Counted from the first letter of the stretch, positions 1 through 8,436 are shown. The stretch: 16,349 nt of DNA from JAAYEA01 sp012689325 (GCA_036841525.1 DAITVZ010000084.1:1-16349), one strand, 5' to 3'. Numbers and translations are program-made. The notes: generated from the letters alone by a model not told the origin.

Positions 1-9
1 CTGGAATCC

Positions 10-1281
10 ATGCCCATGGACGTGCTGCGCAGCCTGGCGCCCGGCGCGGAGAACTGGCTGGCGCGCATCTTTGGCGCCCAGGAAGCGGACGAGGTCCGCG
101 CCCTTCTCACCGGCCCCTCCCGCGGCGATAGCGGCCCGCGCACCGTGTTCCTGCCGGGGATGATGGGCTCGCTGCTGGCCAGCGTGCGCGGCATCAGCGG
201 CATGCTCTGGTTCAGCGGCCCCGTGGTGATGAACGGCAGGCTCAACCTGTTGGACCTGAGCGACGACGGCGCCGCCGACCGCTGGCCGGAGGTCGAGATC
301 GTGCCGGTGGGCATCGAAAAGACCAGCTACCTCAAGGCCATCCTCACCCTGGCCCGCGAGACCCGCCTGTACGAGTTCCCCTACGACTGGCGCAAGCGCG
401 TCGAGACCAGCGCCGAGCAACTGCACCAGGCGCTGCAGCGCTGGTCCGGCGACGACCCCGCCAGCCGCTTCACCCTGGTGGCGCACAGCATGGGCGGCAT
501 GGTGGCGCGGGCCTACCTCGCGCTGCACCCGCGGGAAGCGGAGCAAAAGGTGGAGCGGCTGATTCTGCTGGCCTCGCCCCTCTACGGCGTGCCCATCGCC
601 GCCACCATCTTTGCCGGCGATAACCCCGCCATCCAGATCATGGACCGGCTGCACCCCGGTAACGACGTGCGGCGCTTTGCCATGAGCGCCCCGTCGTGCT
701 ACCAGCTCCTCCCGGCCCCGTCCGAGCTCTGGCCCTCCGGCCCCAGCTATCCCCTCAATTGGGACGCTTACGATGCCGCGGCCTGGGGCCTGCCCGGGCT
801 GCGCCAGGACTATCTCGACGCCGCCCGCGCCTATCACGAGCTGGTGCTGCGCGCCGATCCCCAGGTCGAGATTTGGCAGATCGCCGGCTGCAACCAGCCC
901 ACCATCGTGGCCGCGCGCCTCGCCGCCGAGCAGGATGGCGGGGAGGCGCCGCCGCTGCTGATCCCCATTCTGGAGGAGCGCGGCGATAACAGCGGCGACG
1001 ACACCGTGCCCCTCTGGTCCACGCGCCAGCGGGGGGTGCGCACCCTCTATGTGGAAGAGAGCCACGCCGGGATCCCCGCCAACAGCCAGGTGCTCGAGAC
1101 CATGGTTCGGCTGACCCACGGCGAGCCGCCCACGTTGCCGGACGCGCTGCCCCTGGAGCGCGAGGGGGGCGTCCCCGCCGCCATGGCCGACCTCGGCCAG
1201 CAGGTGGCCCAGCTCAGAAAAAGGTTCGAGGCGGGCGCGCTCACCAAAGACGATATCCTCAAGATGTTCTTTGCGCGGTAG
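10..1281 (+). CDS. LCAT-type alpha/beta hydrolase (lipase/acyltransferase-like), possibly 5'-partial
   Basis: Seen: 423 residues from the ATG at 10. A Pro-Gly-Met-Met-Gly-Ser segment at residues 49-54 fits an oxyanion-hole region. AHSMGG at 158-163 puts the nucleophile at Ser160. GDDTVP at 329-334 supplies the acidic residue (Asp330 or Asp331), and the His of ESHAGIP (352) is the likely catalytic base. This order and the Gly-Asp-x-Thr-Val-Pro box match the lecithin:cholesterol acyltransferase / phospholipid:diacylglycerol acyltransferase family, which acts on ester bonds in lipids. No signal peptide or membrane segment is seen, so a cytoplasmic esterase or acyltransferase is inferred; the substrate is unknown. 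The frame is open back to base 1 and only nine bases precede the ATG, with no ribosome site, so the true start may lie upstream. A second in-frame ATG is at 16. The stop overlaps the ribosome site of the next gene, so the two are probably cotranscribed. Confidence 0.8.
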   Translation: MPMDVLRSLAPGAENWLARIFGAQEADEVRALLTGPSRGDSGPRTVFLPGMMGSLLASVRGISGMLWFSGPVVMNGRLNLLDLSDDGAADRWPEVEIVPVGIEKTSYLKAILTLARETRLYEFPYDWRKRVETSAEQLHQALQRWSGDDPASRFTLVAHSMGGMVARAYLALHPREAEQKVERLILLASPLYGVPIAATIFAGDNPAIQIMDRLHPGNDVRRFAMSAPSCYQLLPAPSELWPSGPSYPLNWDAYDAAAWGLPGLRQDYLDAARAYHELVLRADPQVEIWQIAGCNQPTIVAARLAAEQDGGEAPPLLIPILEERGDNSGDDTVPLWSTRQRGVRTLYVEESHAGIPANSQVLETMVRLTHGEPPTLPDALPLEREGGVPAAMADLGQQVAQLRKRFEAGALTKDDILKMFFAR

Positions 1282-1291
1282 GAGGCATGGC

Positions 1292-3034
1292 ATGCTAACG
1301 CCGGAACAGCATCGCGAGCTACTCGCCGCCCTGGGTCCGCTGGACGCGCAATACGACCCCCTCGAGCGGATGTTGCGCGAGCCATTCCATTCGCCCGGCT
1401 ATCACACCACCCTCAAAGGCGGCTTCACCCATCCCACCCGCTCCGCCCTATCCTATGCCGTCGCCCTGCTGGACGCCGGCGAGCCCTGGCGGCGGGAGCG
1501 CGCCTGCCACATCCTCGACCGCGTCATCGCCCTGCAGGACCAAGACCCTCAGAGCCGCACCTACGGCCTCTGGTCCTGGTTCATGGAGGAGCCGCTGGAG
1601 AAAATGTCTCCGCCGGATTGGAACTGGGCCGACTTTAACGGCGCCCAGCTCTTGCAGGTGGCCCTCGACCACCACGACCGCCTGCCCGCCGACCTAGCCC
1701 AGCGCCTGGACGAGTCCATCCTGCACGCCTGCCGCTCCATCCAGCGGCGCGACGTTGGCCCCGGCTATACCAACATTGCCATCATGGGCACCTACGTGAC
1801 CTACGTCGCCGCCGAGCGCTACGACGTCCCCGACCTGCTGGCCTACGCCCAGATGCGCCTGCAGCGCTTCTACGACTATACCCTGGAGCAGGATGGCTTT
1901 GTCGAGTTCAACAGCCCCACCTATACGGTGGTAGCCCTGCGCCTGCTCTCCCTGATGCGTATGCACATCAAGGACCCCTGGGCTCAGCAGATGCTCGCCG
2001 AGCTGCACGAGATCGGCTGGCGCGACGTGGCCCGCCGCTTCCATCCGCCGACGAACCAATGGGCGGGGCCGCACAGCCGCTGCTATGCCACCCTCTTGCA
2101 ACCCGGCACCCTCGCCTTCATCCAGCGCGCCTGCCATGGGGCAGTGGACTTCTTTCCCCAGGGCGAGCCGCCGCCCAGCATCGAGTCGGCCCGGCTCGCG
2201 CTCGCTTGCCCGGAGCGCTACCGCCCCGCCTTTGCCACGCTGGACGGGCCGCGCGACGAGGTGCAGGTCTTTCTCCGGGGCCGCGCCCTGGCCCGCGTCC
2301 TCGACGCCGGCCACGACAAGCCGGTCATCGGCACGACGCACCTGGAGGAGGCTTTCGCCCTCGGCTCGGCCAACCGCATGGGCTTCTGGAACCAGCACCG
2401 CCCCTTGGTGGCCTATTGGGGCGCGCGCCAGCACCCGCAGGCGCTGCAGGCGCGTTTCCTTCACGACTTTTATGACTATTGCTCGGCGCAGGTCTTTTGC
2501 GTCCAGTCCGGCGGCTGCGTGTTGGCGGGCGTCAATTTCGCCACCGACTATGGCGATACGCACGTCAACCTGGACAAGGTCAGGGACGCCACCATCCGCG
2601 CCCGCGACCTGCGCCTGCGTTTCGAATTCCAGAATATGCCCGCGTCCTGGCAGTCGGGCCCCTGGCAGCTCGGGCAGGTCGCCCATCTGGACCTGGGCGG
2701 CGCCCAGATGGATCTGCTGGTGCCCTATGCCGCCCTGGGCGATTGGCCCGCCCGCGCCGAGGCGGGCCGCGAGGGCAACAACGCCTTCTTGGACGTCGTC
2801 CTCTACCAGGGCGAGGAGCGCGCCATCAACTTTGCCGAGATACGGGAAGGGGGTATAATCCTAGGGGTGAGCCTGCGCGCCCAGGGGACAAGCGACCCCA
2901 AGATGGAGATCCGTTGCGAGGTCGTCGGGGACCACCTGCGCGCCACCTGGCCTCTGCCGGAGGCCGCGCTCTCCCTGGAGATGCACGTCAAACCGGGACC
3001 AGTGGCTTGGCTGCACAGCCTCGCCTCGGCATAA
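1292..3034 (+). CDS. Putative heparinase II/III-like (alpha/alpha-toroid) protein of unknown substrate
   Basis: Seen: 580 residues. The ATG at 1292 was chosen because GGAGG at 1281-1285 sits 6 bases upstream; a TTG at 1271 is in frame but lies inside the previous gene with no ribosome site. The first ~300 residues are helix-rich with aromatic, acidic and Asn motifs: PPDW-NWADFNG at 107-117, GYTNIA at 158-163, FVEFNSPTY at 203-211 and GPHSRCY at 259-265. The remainder looks beta-rich. That order, an alpha/alpha toroid followed by beta sandwiches, is the plan of heparinase II/III-type polysaccharide lyases and related proteins, where Asn, His and Tyr act in beta-elimination; here Tyr211 and His260 are candidates only. 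No signal peptide is seen, which argues for small oligosaccharides inside the cell or a non-lyase role. It follows the hydrolase by 10 bases and precedes an aldo/keto reductase by 43. Family placement comes from remembered motif similarity and is moderate at best. Confidence 0.6.
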   Translation: MLTPEQHRELLAALGPLDAQYDPLERMLREPFHSPGYHTTLKGGFTHPTRSALSYAVALLDAGEPWRRERACHILDRVIALQDQDPQSRTYGLWSWFMEEPLEKMSPPDWNWADFNGAQLLQVALDHHDRLPADLAQRLDESILHACRSIQRRDVGPGYTNIAIMGTYVTYVAAERYDVPDLLAYAQMRLQRFYDYTLEQDGFVEFNSPTYTVVALRLLSLMRMHIKDPWAQQMLAELHEIGWRDVARRFHPPTNQWAGPHSRCYATLLQPGTLAFIQRACHGAVDFFPQGEPPPSIESARLALACPERYRPAFATLDGPRDEVQVFLRGRALARVLDAGHDKPVIGTTHLEEAFALGSANRMGFWNQHRPLVAYWGARQHPQALQARFLHDFYDYCSAQVFCVQSGGCVLAGVNFATDYGDTHVNLDKVRDATIRARDLRLRFEFQNMPASWQSGPWQLGQVAHLDLGGAQMDLLVPYAALGDWPARAEAGREGNNAFLDVVLYQGEERAINFAEIREGGIILGVSLRAQGTSDPKMEIRCEVVGDHLRATWPLPEAALSLEMHVKPGPVAWLHSLASA

Positions 3035-3077
3035 GCGTCACCACAGGATTATAAGAGACTCGGGAGGTAGATGTATC

Positions 3078-4226
3078 GTGCAATACCGCAAGTTCGGAAA
3101 ACTGGATTATCGGGCCTCAGCGCTTGGCTTTGGCTGCATGCGGCTGCCCACCAAGGGCTCCTCCAGCCAGATCGACGAGCCGGAGGCCATTCGGATGATC
3201 CGTCACGCCATCGACCAGGGCGTCAACTATGTGGATACCGCCTATGGCTACCACGGCGGCAACAGCGAGCGGGTGGTGGGGCGCGCGCTGCAGGACGGCT
3301 ACCGCGCCAAGGTCAAGCTGGCCACCAAGCTGCCGGTCTGGCAGGTCAAAGAGGCCGCTGATTTCGACCGCATCCTCAACGAGCAACTGGCCAAGCTGCA
3401 AACCACCCACATCGACATGTACTTGTTGCATTCGCTCGAGCAAAAGACCTGGCGCAACGTGCACAAGCTCGGCGTGCTCCGGTGGGCGGAGGGAGCCATC
3501 GCCGATGGGCGCATCGGCTGCCTCGGCTTTTCTTTCCACGACGTCTACGACGTCTTCCAAGAGATCGTGGACGCCTACGACAAGTGGGCCTTTTGCCAGA
3601 TTCAGTACAACTATATGGACATCGAGACGCAGGCGGGCCTCAAGGGGCTGAAATACGCGGCGTCCAAGGGCCTGGCCGTGGTGGTCATGGAGCCGCTGCT
3701 GGGCGGCAAGCTGGCCGCGCCGCCGCCTCAGGTCCAGGCTGCGCTGAACAAGGCCAAGACCAAACGGACGCCGGCGGATTGGGCGCTGCAATGGCTCTGG
3801 GACCAGCCCGAGGTCTCGCTGGTCTTGAGCGGCATGAGCACCATGGAGCAGGTGGAGCAAAACCTGGCCAGCGCCGCAGCCTCCGGCGCCAAGTTCACCG
3901 CCGCCGAACACAAGATGATCGCCCAGGCGCGCGAAGCCTACCGCGCCTCCTGCCCCATCCCCTGCACCGGCTGCCGCTATTGCATGCCGTGCCCCAATGG
4001 CGTCGAGATCCCCTACAATTTCGAGATCTATAATAACGGCGCCATGTTCGATAGCCTGTCGGACGCGCGCGAGGAGTACGCCGGGGTGGCCGAGGGCGAG
4101 CGCGCCAGCGCCTGCATCCAGTGCCGCCTGTGCGAGGACCTCTGCCCGCAGCACATCCTCATCAGCGAATGGATGCCCACGGTGGACGAGGTGCTGGGCC
4201 AGGGGAAACCCTATCCCAAGTCTTAG
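3078..4226 (+). CDS. Aldo/keto reductase with C-terminal 2x[4Fe-4S] ferredoxin domain
   Basis: Seen: 382 residues. The start is GTG at 3078, with GGGAGG at 3062-3067 ten bases upstream; the ATG at 3071 is out of frame. Residues 1-285 form an aldo/keto reductase barrel with the expected tetrad: Asp53 and Tyr58 (VDTAYGYHGG), Lys84 (TKLP) and His118 (YLLHS). The C-terminal ~95 residues carry two cysteine groups: Cys292, 296, 299, 302, 305, and CxxCxxCxxxCP at 346-357, typical of two [4Fe-4S] clusters. Aldo/keto reductases with this ferredoxin tail are a known family in anaerobes and facultative bacteria, and their substrates are mostly undefined. The clusters could pass electrons between the barrel and a ferredoxin-type partner, which is inference. 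Last gene of the plus-strand unit; a strong hairpin follows 26 bases after the stop. A TATAAG at 3050-3055 could give internal transcription, but no good -35 is seen. Confidence 0.9.
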   Translation: MQYRKFGKLDYRASALGFGCMRLPTKGSSSQIDEPEAIRMIRHAIDQGVNYVDTAYGYHGGNSERVVGRALQDGYRAKVKLATKLPVWQVKEAADFDRILNEQLAKLQTTHIDMYLLHSLEQKTWRNVHKLGVLRWAEGAIADGRIGCLGFSFHDVYDVFQEIVDAYDKWAFCQIQYNYMDIETQAGLKGLKYAASKGLAVVVMEPLLGGKLAAPPPQVQAALNKAKTKRTPADWALQWLWDQPEVSLVLSGMSTMEQVEQNLASAAASGAKFTAAEHKMIAQAREAYRASCPIPCTGCRYCMPCPNGVEIPYNFEIYNNGAMFDSLSDAREEYAGVAEGERASACIQCRLCEDLCPQHILISEWMPTVDEVLGQGKPYPKS

Positions 4227-4252
4227 CGAGCATCGGCTCTGCCACAACAAAG

Positions 4253-4284
4253 AGGGCGGCGAGGGATTGTTCCCTCGCCGCCCT
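4253..4284. terminator. Bidirectional intrinsic terminator
   Basis: A perfect 14-bp GC-rich inverted repeat (4253-4266 with 4271-4284) encloses a TTGT loop. It lies between the stops of two convergent genes, the reductase ending at 4226 and the protease ending at 4315. The plus side is followed by TTTGTATTT. On the minus side the transcript runs into CTTTGTTG. The stem is long enough to stop transcription from both directions, but the T tracts are short and interrupted. Confidence 0.85.
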
Positions 4285-4314
4285 TTGTATTTGAGTTACC
4301 CTGGAAAGCCGCGC

Positions 4315-6888
4315 CTACTGCACGGTCACCTGCGTGTAGGCCTCATAGCTGTTGCCATCCAGGTCCTGCACGATGAACCCGACGATATAGTCGCCTACCG
4401 CGGCATCCAGCTCCATCCAACTGAACATCTGGTCGCGGAAGGTCAACGTGCCGCCCTGCTGATAGGAACGCCGCACCACCTTGCCCTGCGCATCCAGGTC
4501 CAGCCAGACGTCCAGCGAGGTAAACTTGTCGCCGGTCTCGGGCTGGATCTCGCGCGGGGAACCGCTCGTCCCCTCGCCGGTAAAGCCGTACACCTGGCGC
4601 AGCATCTCGTCGCGGAAGTAGAGCCGGGCGTAGCGCTGGGCTCCGTTCGCGTAGGTATAGATGCCATCGACCGTGTAGGTGGCGTTCTCGGGCTCGACGC
4701 CATAGGATACCGGGTTGAGCAGCATCACCTCATAGTCGGTGCCGTCGCCCACGGCGAACATCAGCGGCTCCCACTCGAACTCGAGGGTGAACCCGCCCTC
4801 CGGCCAGACGGGGTAATACACGCCGTTGACCTCGCGGGTGTCGGCGCTCTCCAAATAGTCCATATCGGCCACAAAGACCGAATTGGACGCGGAATCGTAG
4901 AAACCGGTGAAGAACAGCACGTGCCCCACGTTGTTGCCGCTGATCTCGGTGCTGAAGAGGATCGGGCGGCCAGGCGCGGCCACCTTGGACGAGGCCTTGA
5001 TGCTGGAAAGCGTGATGGCCCCCGTGCCCGGCGCGCTCACCGTGCCGGAGCTCTCGGGGACGGTCGCCGGGGCGAGCGCCGCCGCAAAGCCCTTGCCGGT
5101 ATAGTGGAAGGTCAAAAAGTCCTCCCAGAGCGACTCGTTAGCGAACCGGCCGGCGATCGTGTTGTACGACTGCGGCCCGGTGAGGGGCGAGCGGTAGAGC
5201 TGCGAGGTGGGGTAATAGATGGAGACGCCCGTCGCGCCCGCCTTGCCGGAGCCGTGCTTTTCGGCGATCACCGCCTGCCCTAAAGCCGCCAACACCCCGT
5301 CCGCGGCCTGGTTCACGGCGGCCCCGGCGCGCGTCTGCTTGAGCAACTGGGCAAAGTGGCCGAGGTCGATGTACGAGGGAGGCGTGCCCTGCCCAAAGAC
5401 GCTGGTGAAGGACTGGGTGTAGGTGCGCGCGCGGGCCACCTCGTTCTGGGTCGCGCCCTGGAGCGCAAAGGCCAGTTGGTTCACGTGATCCACCAGCGCC
5501 GGCACCGCGGAAAGGTCCACGGCGGCCAGGGTGATGTCCCGCCCCATCTGGCGCGCCATCTCGGCAGCGCTGATGGCGCCCATGGAACCCCACAACCCGC
5601 CCATGGGCGACCCCTGGCGGGAGAGCTCGGCCCGCTGCTGGTCGTCCACGATCCGCTCGTCTTGCTGGATATAGCTGCTGACGATGTATTTGCCCAGCTC
5701 GGCGCCGGTCATGCTCGGGTTCTTTTGCAGCTCGCTCAGGAATCCGGCATAGGCCCAGCCCAGCGCTGGCTCGGTCTCTTGCGAGACCACCGCGTAGCGC
5801 GCATAGGGCGCCAGGGCGCTCAGCACCTCGATGTGCCCCATCAGGCAGGCATCCATCCCCACCAGCTCGAGCTTGTCCACGCCGGTGCGCTGCTGAATCG
5901 CCTGCAGGGCGGCGTCCAGCTCGCTCAGATACATCTGATTGCCCAGAGCCTGCGCGATAGGCGCGTTGGTCCTGGCCCTGCTGGCCGGCGCGGGGTCGCT
6001 CCAGCCGCCGGGCCAGCCCATGCCGTGGTCAGACATGATCAGCGCGTACTTGTCCGCCGGGTAGGTCTGCACCGCCCAGGTCACGAAATCGACCAGGGTG
6101 TTGCCATCCGCCATATTCAGCTCGCCCAGGTCGTCCACGAGCTGGGATTTGACCGCCGTCAGATCGCTGTCCCGGGTGACGTGGAAGCGCTTGGTGCTGG
6201 TCCAGTTGCCATCAGCCGAGAACCCGCCGGAGAAGCGGTCGATCTGCGCCACGATCTGCACCTGGTCGCTGGAACCGATGCGCTCGGCCTCGTTCAGATC
6301 GATATAGATGTCCTTCTCCAGGATTTGGTCGTCCGCGTCCTGGTAGAGCATCACCAGCCAGCGATCCCCCGTATTGGCCGACCGCGTGGGGACGGGCGTC
6401 CGGGTGGCGACGATCTGCGGCGCCGAGGTGGCCGGGATCACAACCTGCGCCACGGCGGTGGCGGTGGGCAACGCGACCGTCGGCTGCTCAAACACGGGCA
6501 CGTCGGTCGCGAGCAGCGGCTCCTCCCCCTCGTCGCCGCCCCCGAACATGGACATGGCCACCACGATGCAGATGAACACCAGCCCCAGCAGCAAGAGCAG
6601 CTTCATGGAACCGCCGCCCAGCGGAATGGAGGTCCCGCCCGAGCTGGACCGGCCTAGCGGCGGCGTGCCCGATGCGCTCGGCGGGCGAAATAGGGGCGAC
6701 CCCGTCGGCCCCGATTGGGTCGAGCCGCCCGAGGGCGCGGTGGTCCGCCCCTGGTCTGGCCTGCCTTCGCGGCGAGGGGCCTCCGCCCGCTCTCGCTCGC
6801 CGGTGGAATCCGTCCGCCGCCTGCGCTGGACGCGCACGACAGGCTTTTGGGGCCCGCCTGATTGTCCTGATCTATCTTGATCGCTCAT
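4315..6888 (-). CDS. Membrane-anchored clostripain-like cysteine protease (peptidase family C11)
   Basis: Seen: 857 residues. The ATG at 6888 has AGGAG four to six bases upstream. Residues 1-94 are a disordered, charged tail with an Arg cluster (22-25). Residues 95-115 form one hydrophobic segment. A Thr/Pro/Val-rich stalk runs to about 172. The protease core follows: LVMLYQDADDQ at 178-188, the catalytic His288 in MSDHGMGW and the catalytic Cys348 in GMDACLMG. This His...Asp-Ala-Cys layout defines clostripain-type C11 peptidases, which cleave after Arg or Lys. The last ~230 residues are beta-rich and look like Ig-type domains. Inference: the tail is inside and the protease faces the cell surface, where it could process surface or exported proteins. 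There is no classical signal peptide, so the single segment would act as a signal anchor. The gene lies downstream of zwf on the same strand, but a good promoter sits between them. Confidence 0.92.
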   Translation of the reverse strand: MSDQDRSGQSGGPQKPVVRVQRRRRTDSTGERERAEAPRREGRPDQGRTTAPSGGSTQSGPTGSPLFRPPSASGTPPLGRSSSGGTSIPLGGGSMKLLLLLGLVFICIVVAMSMFGGGDEGEEPLLATDVPVFEQPTVALPTATAVAQVVIPATSAPQIVATRTPVPTRSANTGDRWLVMLYQDADDQILEKDIYIDLNEAERIGSSDQVQIVAQIDRFSGGFSADGNWTSTKRFHVTRDSDLTAVKSQLVDDLGELNMADGNTLVDFVTWAVQTYPADKYALIMSDHGMGWPGGWSDPAPASRARTNAPIAQALGNQMYLSELDAALQAIQQRTGVDKLELVGMDACLMGHIEVLSALAPYARYAVVSQETEPALGWAYAGFLSELQKNPSMTGAELGKYIVSSYIQQDERIVDDQQRAELSRQGSPMGGLWGSMGAISAAEMARQMGRDITLAAVDLSAVPALVDHVNQLAFALQGATQNEVARARTYTQSFTSVFGQGTPPSYIDLGHFAQLLKQTRAGAAVNQAADGVLAALGQAVIAEKHGSGKAGATGVSIYYPTSQLYRSPLTGPQSYNTIAGRFANESLWEDFLTFHYTGKGFAAALAPATVPESSGTVSAPGTGAITLSSIKASSKVAAPGRPILFSTEISGNNVGHVLFFTGFYDSASNSVFVADMDYLESADTREVNGVYYPVWPEGGFTLEFEWEPLMFAVGDGTDYEVMLLNPVSYGVEPENATYTVDGIYTYANGAQRYARLYFRDEMLRQVYGFTGEGTSGSPREIQPETGDKFTSLDVWLDLDAQGKVVRRSYQQGGTLTFRDQMFSWMELDAAVGDYIVGFIVQDLDGNSYEAYTQVTVQ

Positions 6889-6927
6889 GCTATCTCCTAG
6901 TTCCGGTTCATGTTACCTTACATATCA

Positions 6928-6936
6928 ATTATATCA
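6928..6936 (-). promoter_or_regulatory. Extended -10 promoter for the clostripain-like protease gene
   Basis: Read on the minus strand, TG-A-TATAAT occupies 6936 down to 6928: a perfect -10 hexamer with the TGn extension. It lies about 40 bases before the ATG at 6888, leaving an untranslated leader of roughly 30 bases with the ribosome site. No good -35 hexamer is present 16-18 bases upstream, which is normal for extended -10 promoters. The 91-base gap is strikingly AT-rich compared with its surroundings. Confidence 0.6.
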
Positions 6937-6979
6937 CCAGATGCACAATGCTACTATTACAACCCATGGCAATGCGCCA

Positions 6980-8395
6980 TCAAGCCAGCAAGGCCTCCGC
7001 TCCCGCTGGGCCCTGGCTGCCCTGCTCATAGGTGCGCACCGGCAGCCCCTCCGCCCGCAATAGCGGGTCCAAAAGCGACCAAGCGCCCTCGATCTCGTCA
7101 CTACGCGCGAACAGCGAGGCGTCGCCCTGCACCGCATCCAACAAGAGCCGCTCGTAGGCGTCCGGCAACACCCGCTTCCCAAAGTGATCGCTATAGCGAT
7201 AGTCCATGTCCACCGGAGCCACGCGCATCCCTGCGCCGGGCACTTTGGTGGAAAAGTGCAAATAGATCCCCTCGTCCGGCTGGATCACGAAGGTCAGTCG
7301 ATTGGGCGCCAGCACCTCGTGCTCGGGAAAAAGCAGGTGCGGCGCCTCATGGAAGGTCAGGGTGATCTCGCTGGCCTTGCGGGCCAGGCGCTTGCCCGTG
7401 CGCAAGATGAAGGGCACGCCCTGCCACCGCCAGTTGTCCACATGGAGCCTGGCGGCAACAAAGGTGGGCGTGGAGGAATCGGAGGGGACGTCCGGCTCGT
7501 GGCGATATCCCGCATACTGGCCCAGCACCACGTCCGCTGGCCGCAGCGGGCGGATCGCCTGCATGACCTTGACCTTCTCGTCGCGCAGGGCCTTGGCGTT
7601 GAGGGCAGAGGGGGGTTCCAGAGCAGTGAGCGCCAGGAGCTGGAGCAGGTGGTTCTGCAGCATGTCGCGCAGCACGCCCACCTCATCATAATACCGGCCT
7701 CGGCGCTCCACGCCGAGGCTCTCCGCCACGGTGATCTCGACCCGCGCGATATAGTTGCGGTTCCAGAGCGGCTCAAAGATCGCGTTGGCGAAGCGAAAGG
7801 CCAGCAGGTTCTGCACCGTCTCTTTGCCGAGGTAGTGGTCGATGCGGTAGACCTGCCGCTCATCGAACGCCGCGTGCACCTGGGCGTTCAGCGCCCGCGC
7901 GCTCTCCAGGTCATGCCCGAAGGGCTTCTCGATGACGATGCGCGCCCAGCCCTGCTCCTCGCGGTTCAGCCCGGCGCGGCCCAGTTGCTCCACGATGGCG
8001 GGGTAAAGCATCGGCGGGGTGGCCAGGTAAAAGAGGCGATTGCCCGTGGCCAGCCGATGCGCCAGCCGCCGGTAGGTTTCGGGGTCGGCATAGTCGCCCG
8101 CTAGGTAGGAGAACCGCTCGGCAAAGGCCGGCCACATCTGGCACATGCGGCCTTCCACCTGCTCGCCGGCCGCCGTCGGCTTGAGTCGGGCATATTCGAC
8201 CACGCCCTCATAGACGCGCTCGCGGAAGGCCTCGTCGCTGAGCTCGCTTCGCGCCACGCCCAGGACGCGCGCCTCCGAAGAAAGCAGCCCGGCGCAAGAG
8301 AGGCTGTGTAAAGCTGGGCCCAGCTTGCGCTGCGTCAGGTCCCCGGAAGCGCCCAAGATCACCACATCAGCGGGGTTTTGTTTGTCCTGATCCAC
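6980..8395 (-). CDS. zwf: Glucose-6-phosphate 1-dehydrogenase
   Basis: Oxidises glucose-6-phosphate to 6-phosphogluconolactone while reducing NADP+ (or NAD+), the entry step of the oxidative pentose phosphate pathway; cytoplasmic. Seen: 471 residues, slightly shorter than the usual ~490. The nucleotide-binding start GASGDLTQRK is at 15-24, EKPFG at 156-160, and the active-site signature RIDHYLGKE at 184-192 supplies the catalytic His and substrate-binding Lys. A conserved YYDEVGVLRDMLQNHLLQ segment and a TGKRL motif follow. The start is GTG at 8395, preceded by AAGGA seven to eight bases away. It is last of three genes on this strand, 41 bases after the isomerase; that gap holds a short GC hairpin (8414-8427) but no T run, so read-through is expected. 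The usual partners for lactonase, 6-phosphogluconate dehydrogenase and OpcA are not in the window. Confidence 0.97.
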   Translation of the reverse strand: MDQDKQNPADVVILGASGDLTQRKLGPALHSLSCAGLLSSEARVLGVARSELSDEAFRERVYEGVVEYARLKPTAAGEQVEGRMCQMWPAFAERFSYLAGDYADPETYRRLAHRLATGNRLFYLATPPMLYPAIVEQLGRAGLNREEQGWARIVIEKPFGHDLESARALNAQVHAAFDERQVYRIDHYLGKETVQNLLAFRFANAIFEPLWNRNYIARVEITVAESLGVERRGRYYDEVGVLRDMLQNHLLQLLALTALEPPSALNAKALRDEKVKVMQAIRPLRPADVVLGQYAGYRHEPDVPSDSSTPTFVAARLHVDNWRWQGVPFILRTGKRLARKASEITLTFHEAPHLLFPEHEVLAPNRLTFVIQPDEGIYLHFSTKVPGAGMRVAPVDMDYRYSDHFGKRVLPDAYERLLLDAVQGDASLFARSDEIEGAWSLLDPLLRAEGLPVRTYEQGSQGPAGAEALLA

Positions 8396-8436
8396 TCTTT
8401 ATCCTTGTTGGCCGCGCCGCGGGGCGCAGCAGCCGA

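Noticed and set aside
1694..2686. Long minus-strand open frame opposite the toroid-protein gene
   Set aside because: It mirrors the codon structure of the plus-strand gene, as expected in GC-rich coding DNA. The translation is repetitive Gly/Ala/Val/Leu without motifs, and there is no ribosome site.
2849..2866. TATAAT-like hexamer inside the toroid-protein gene
   Set aside because: It lies within coding sequence (Gly-Gly-Ile-Ile-Leu), has no matching -35 box and is 200 bases before the next gene.
3117..4250. Long minus-strand open frame opposite the aldo/keto reductase
   Set aside because: Antisense shadow of a gene with clear catalytic motifs. It would also run through the terminator, and no family features are seen.
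5356..6657. Plus-strand open frame of over 400 codons opposite the C11 protease
   Set aside because: His/Gly/Arg-rich low-complexity translation; the minus strand carries the protease catalytic motifs.
6966..6980. Short inverted repeat just after the zwf stop as a terminator
   Set aside because: Only five base pairs with no T tract; too weak to call.
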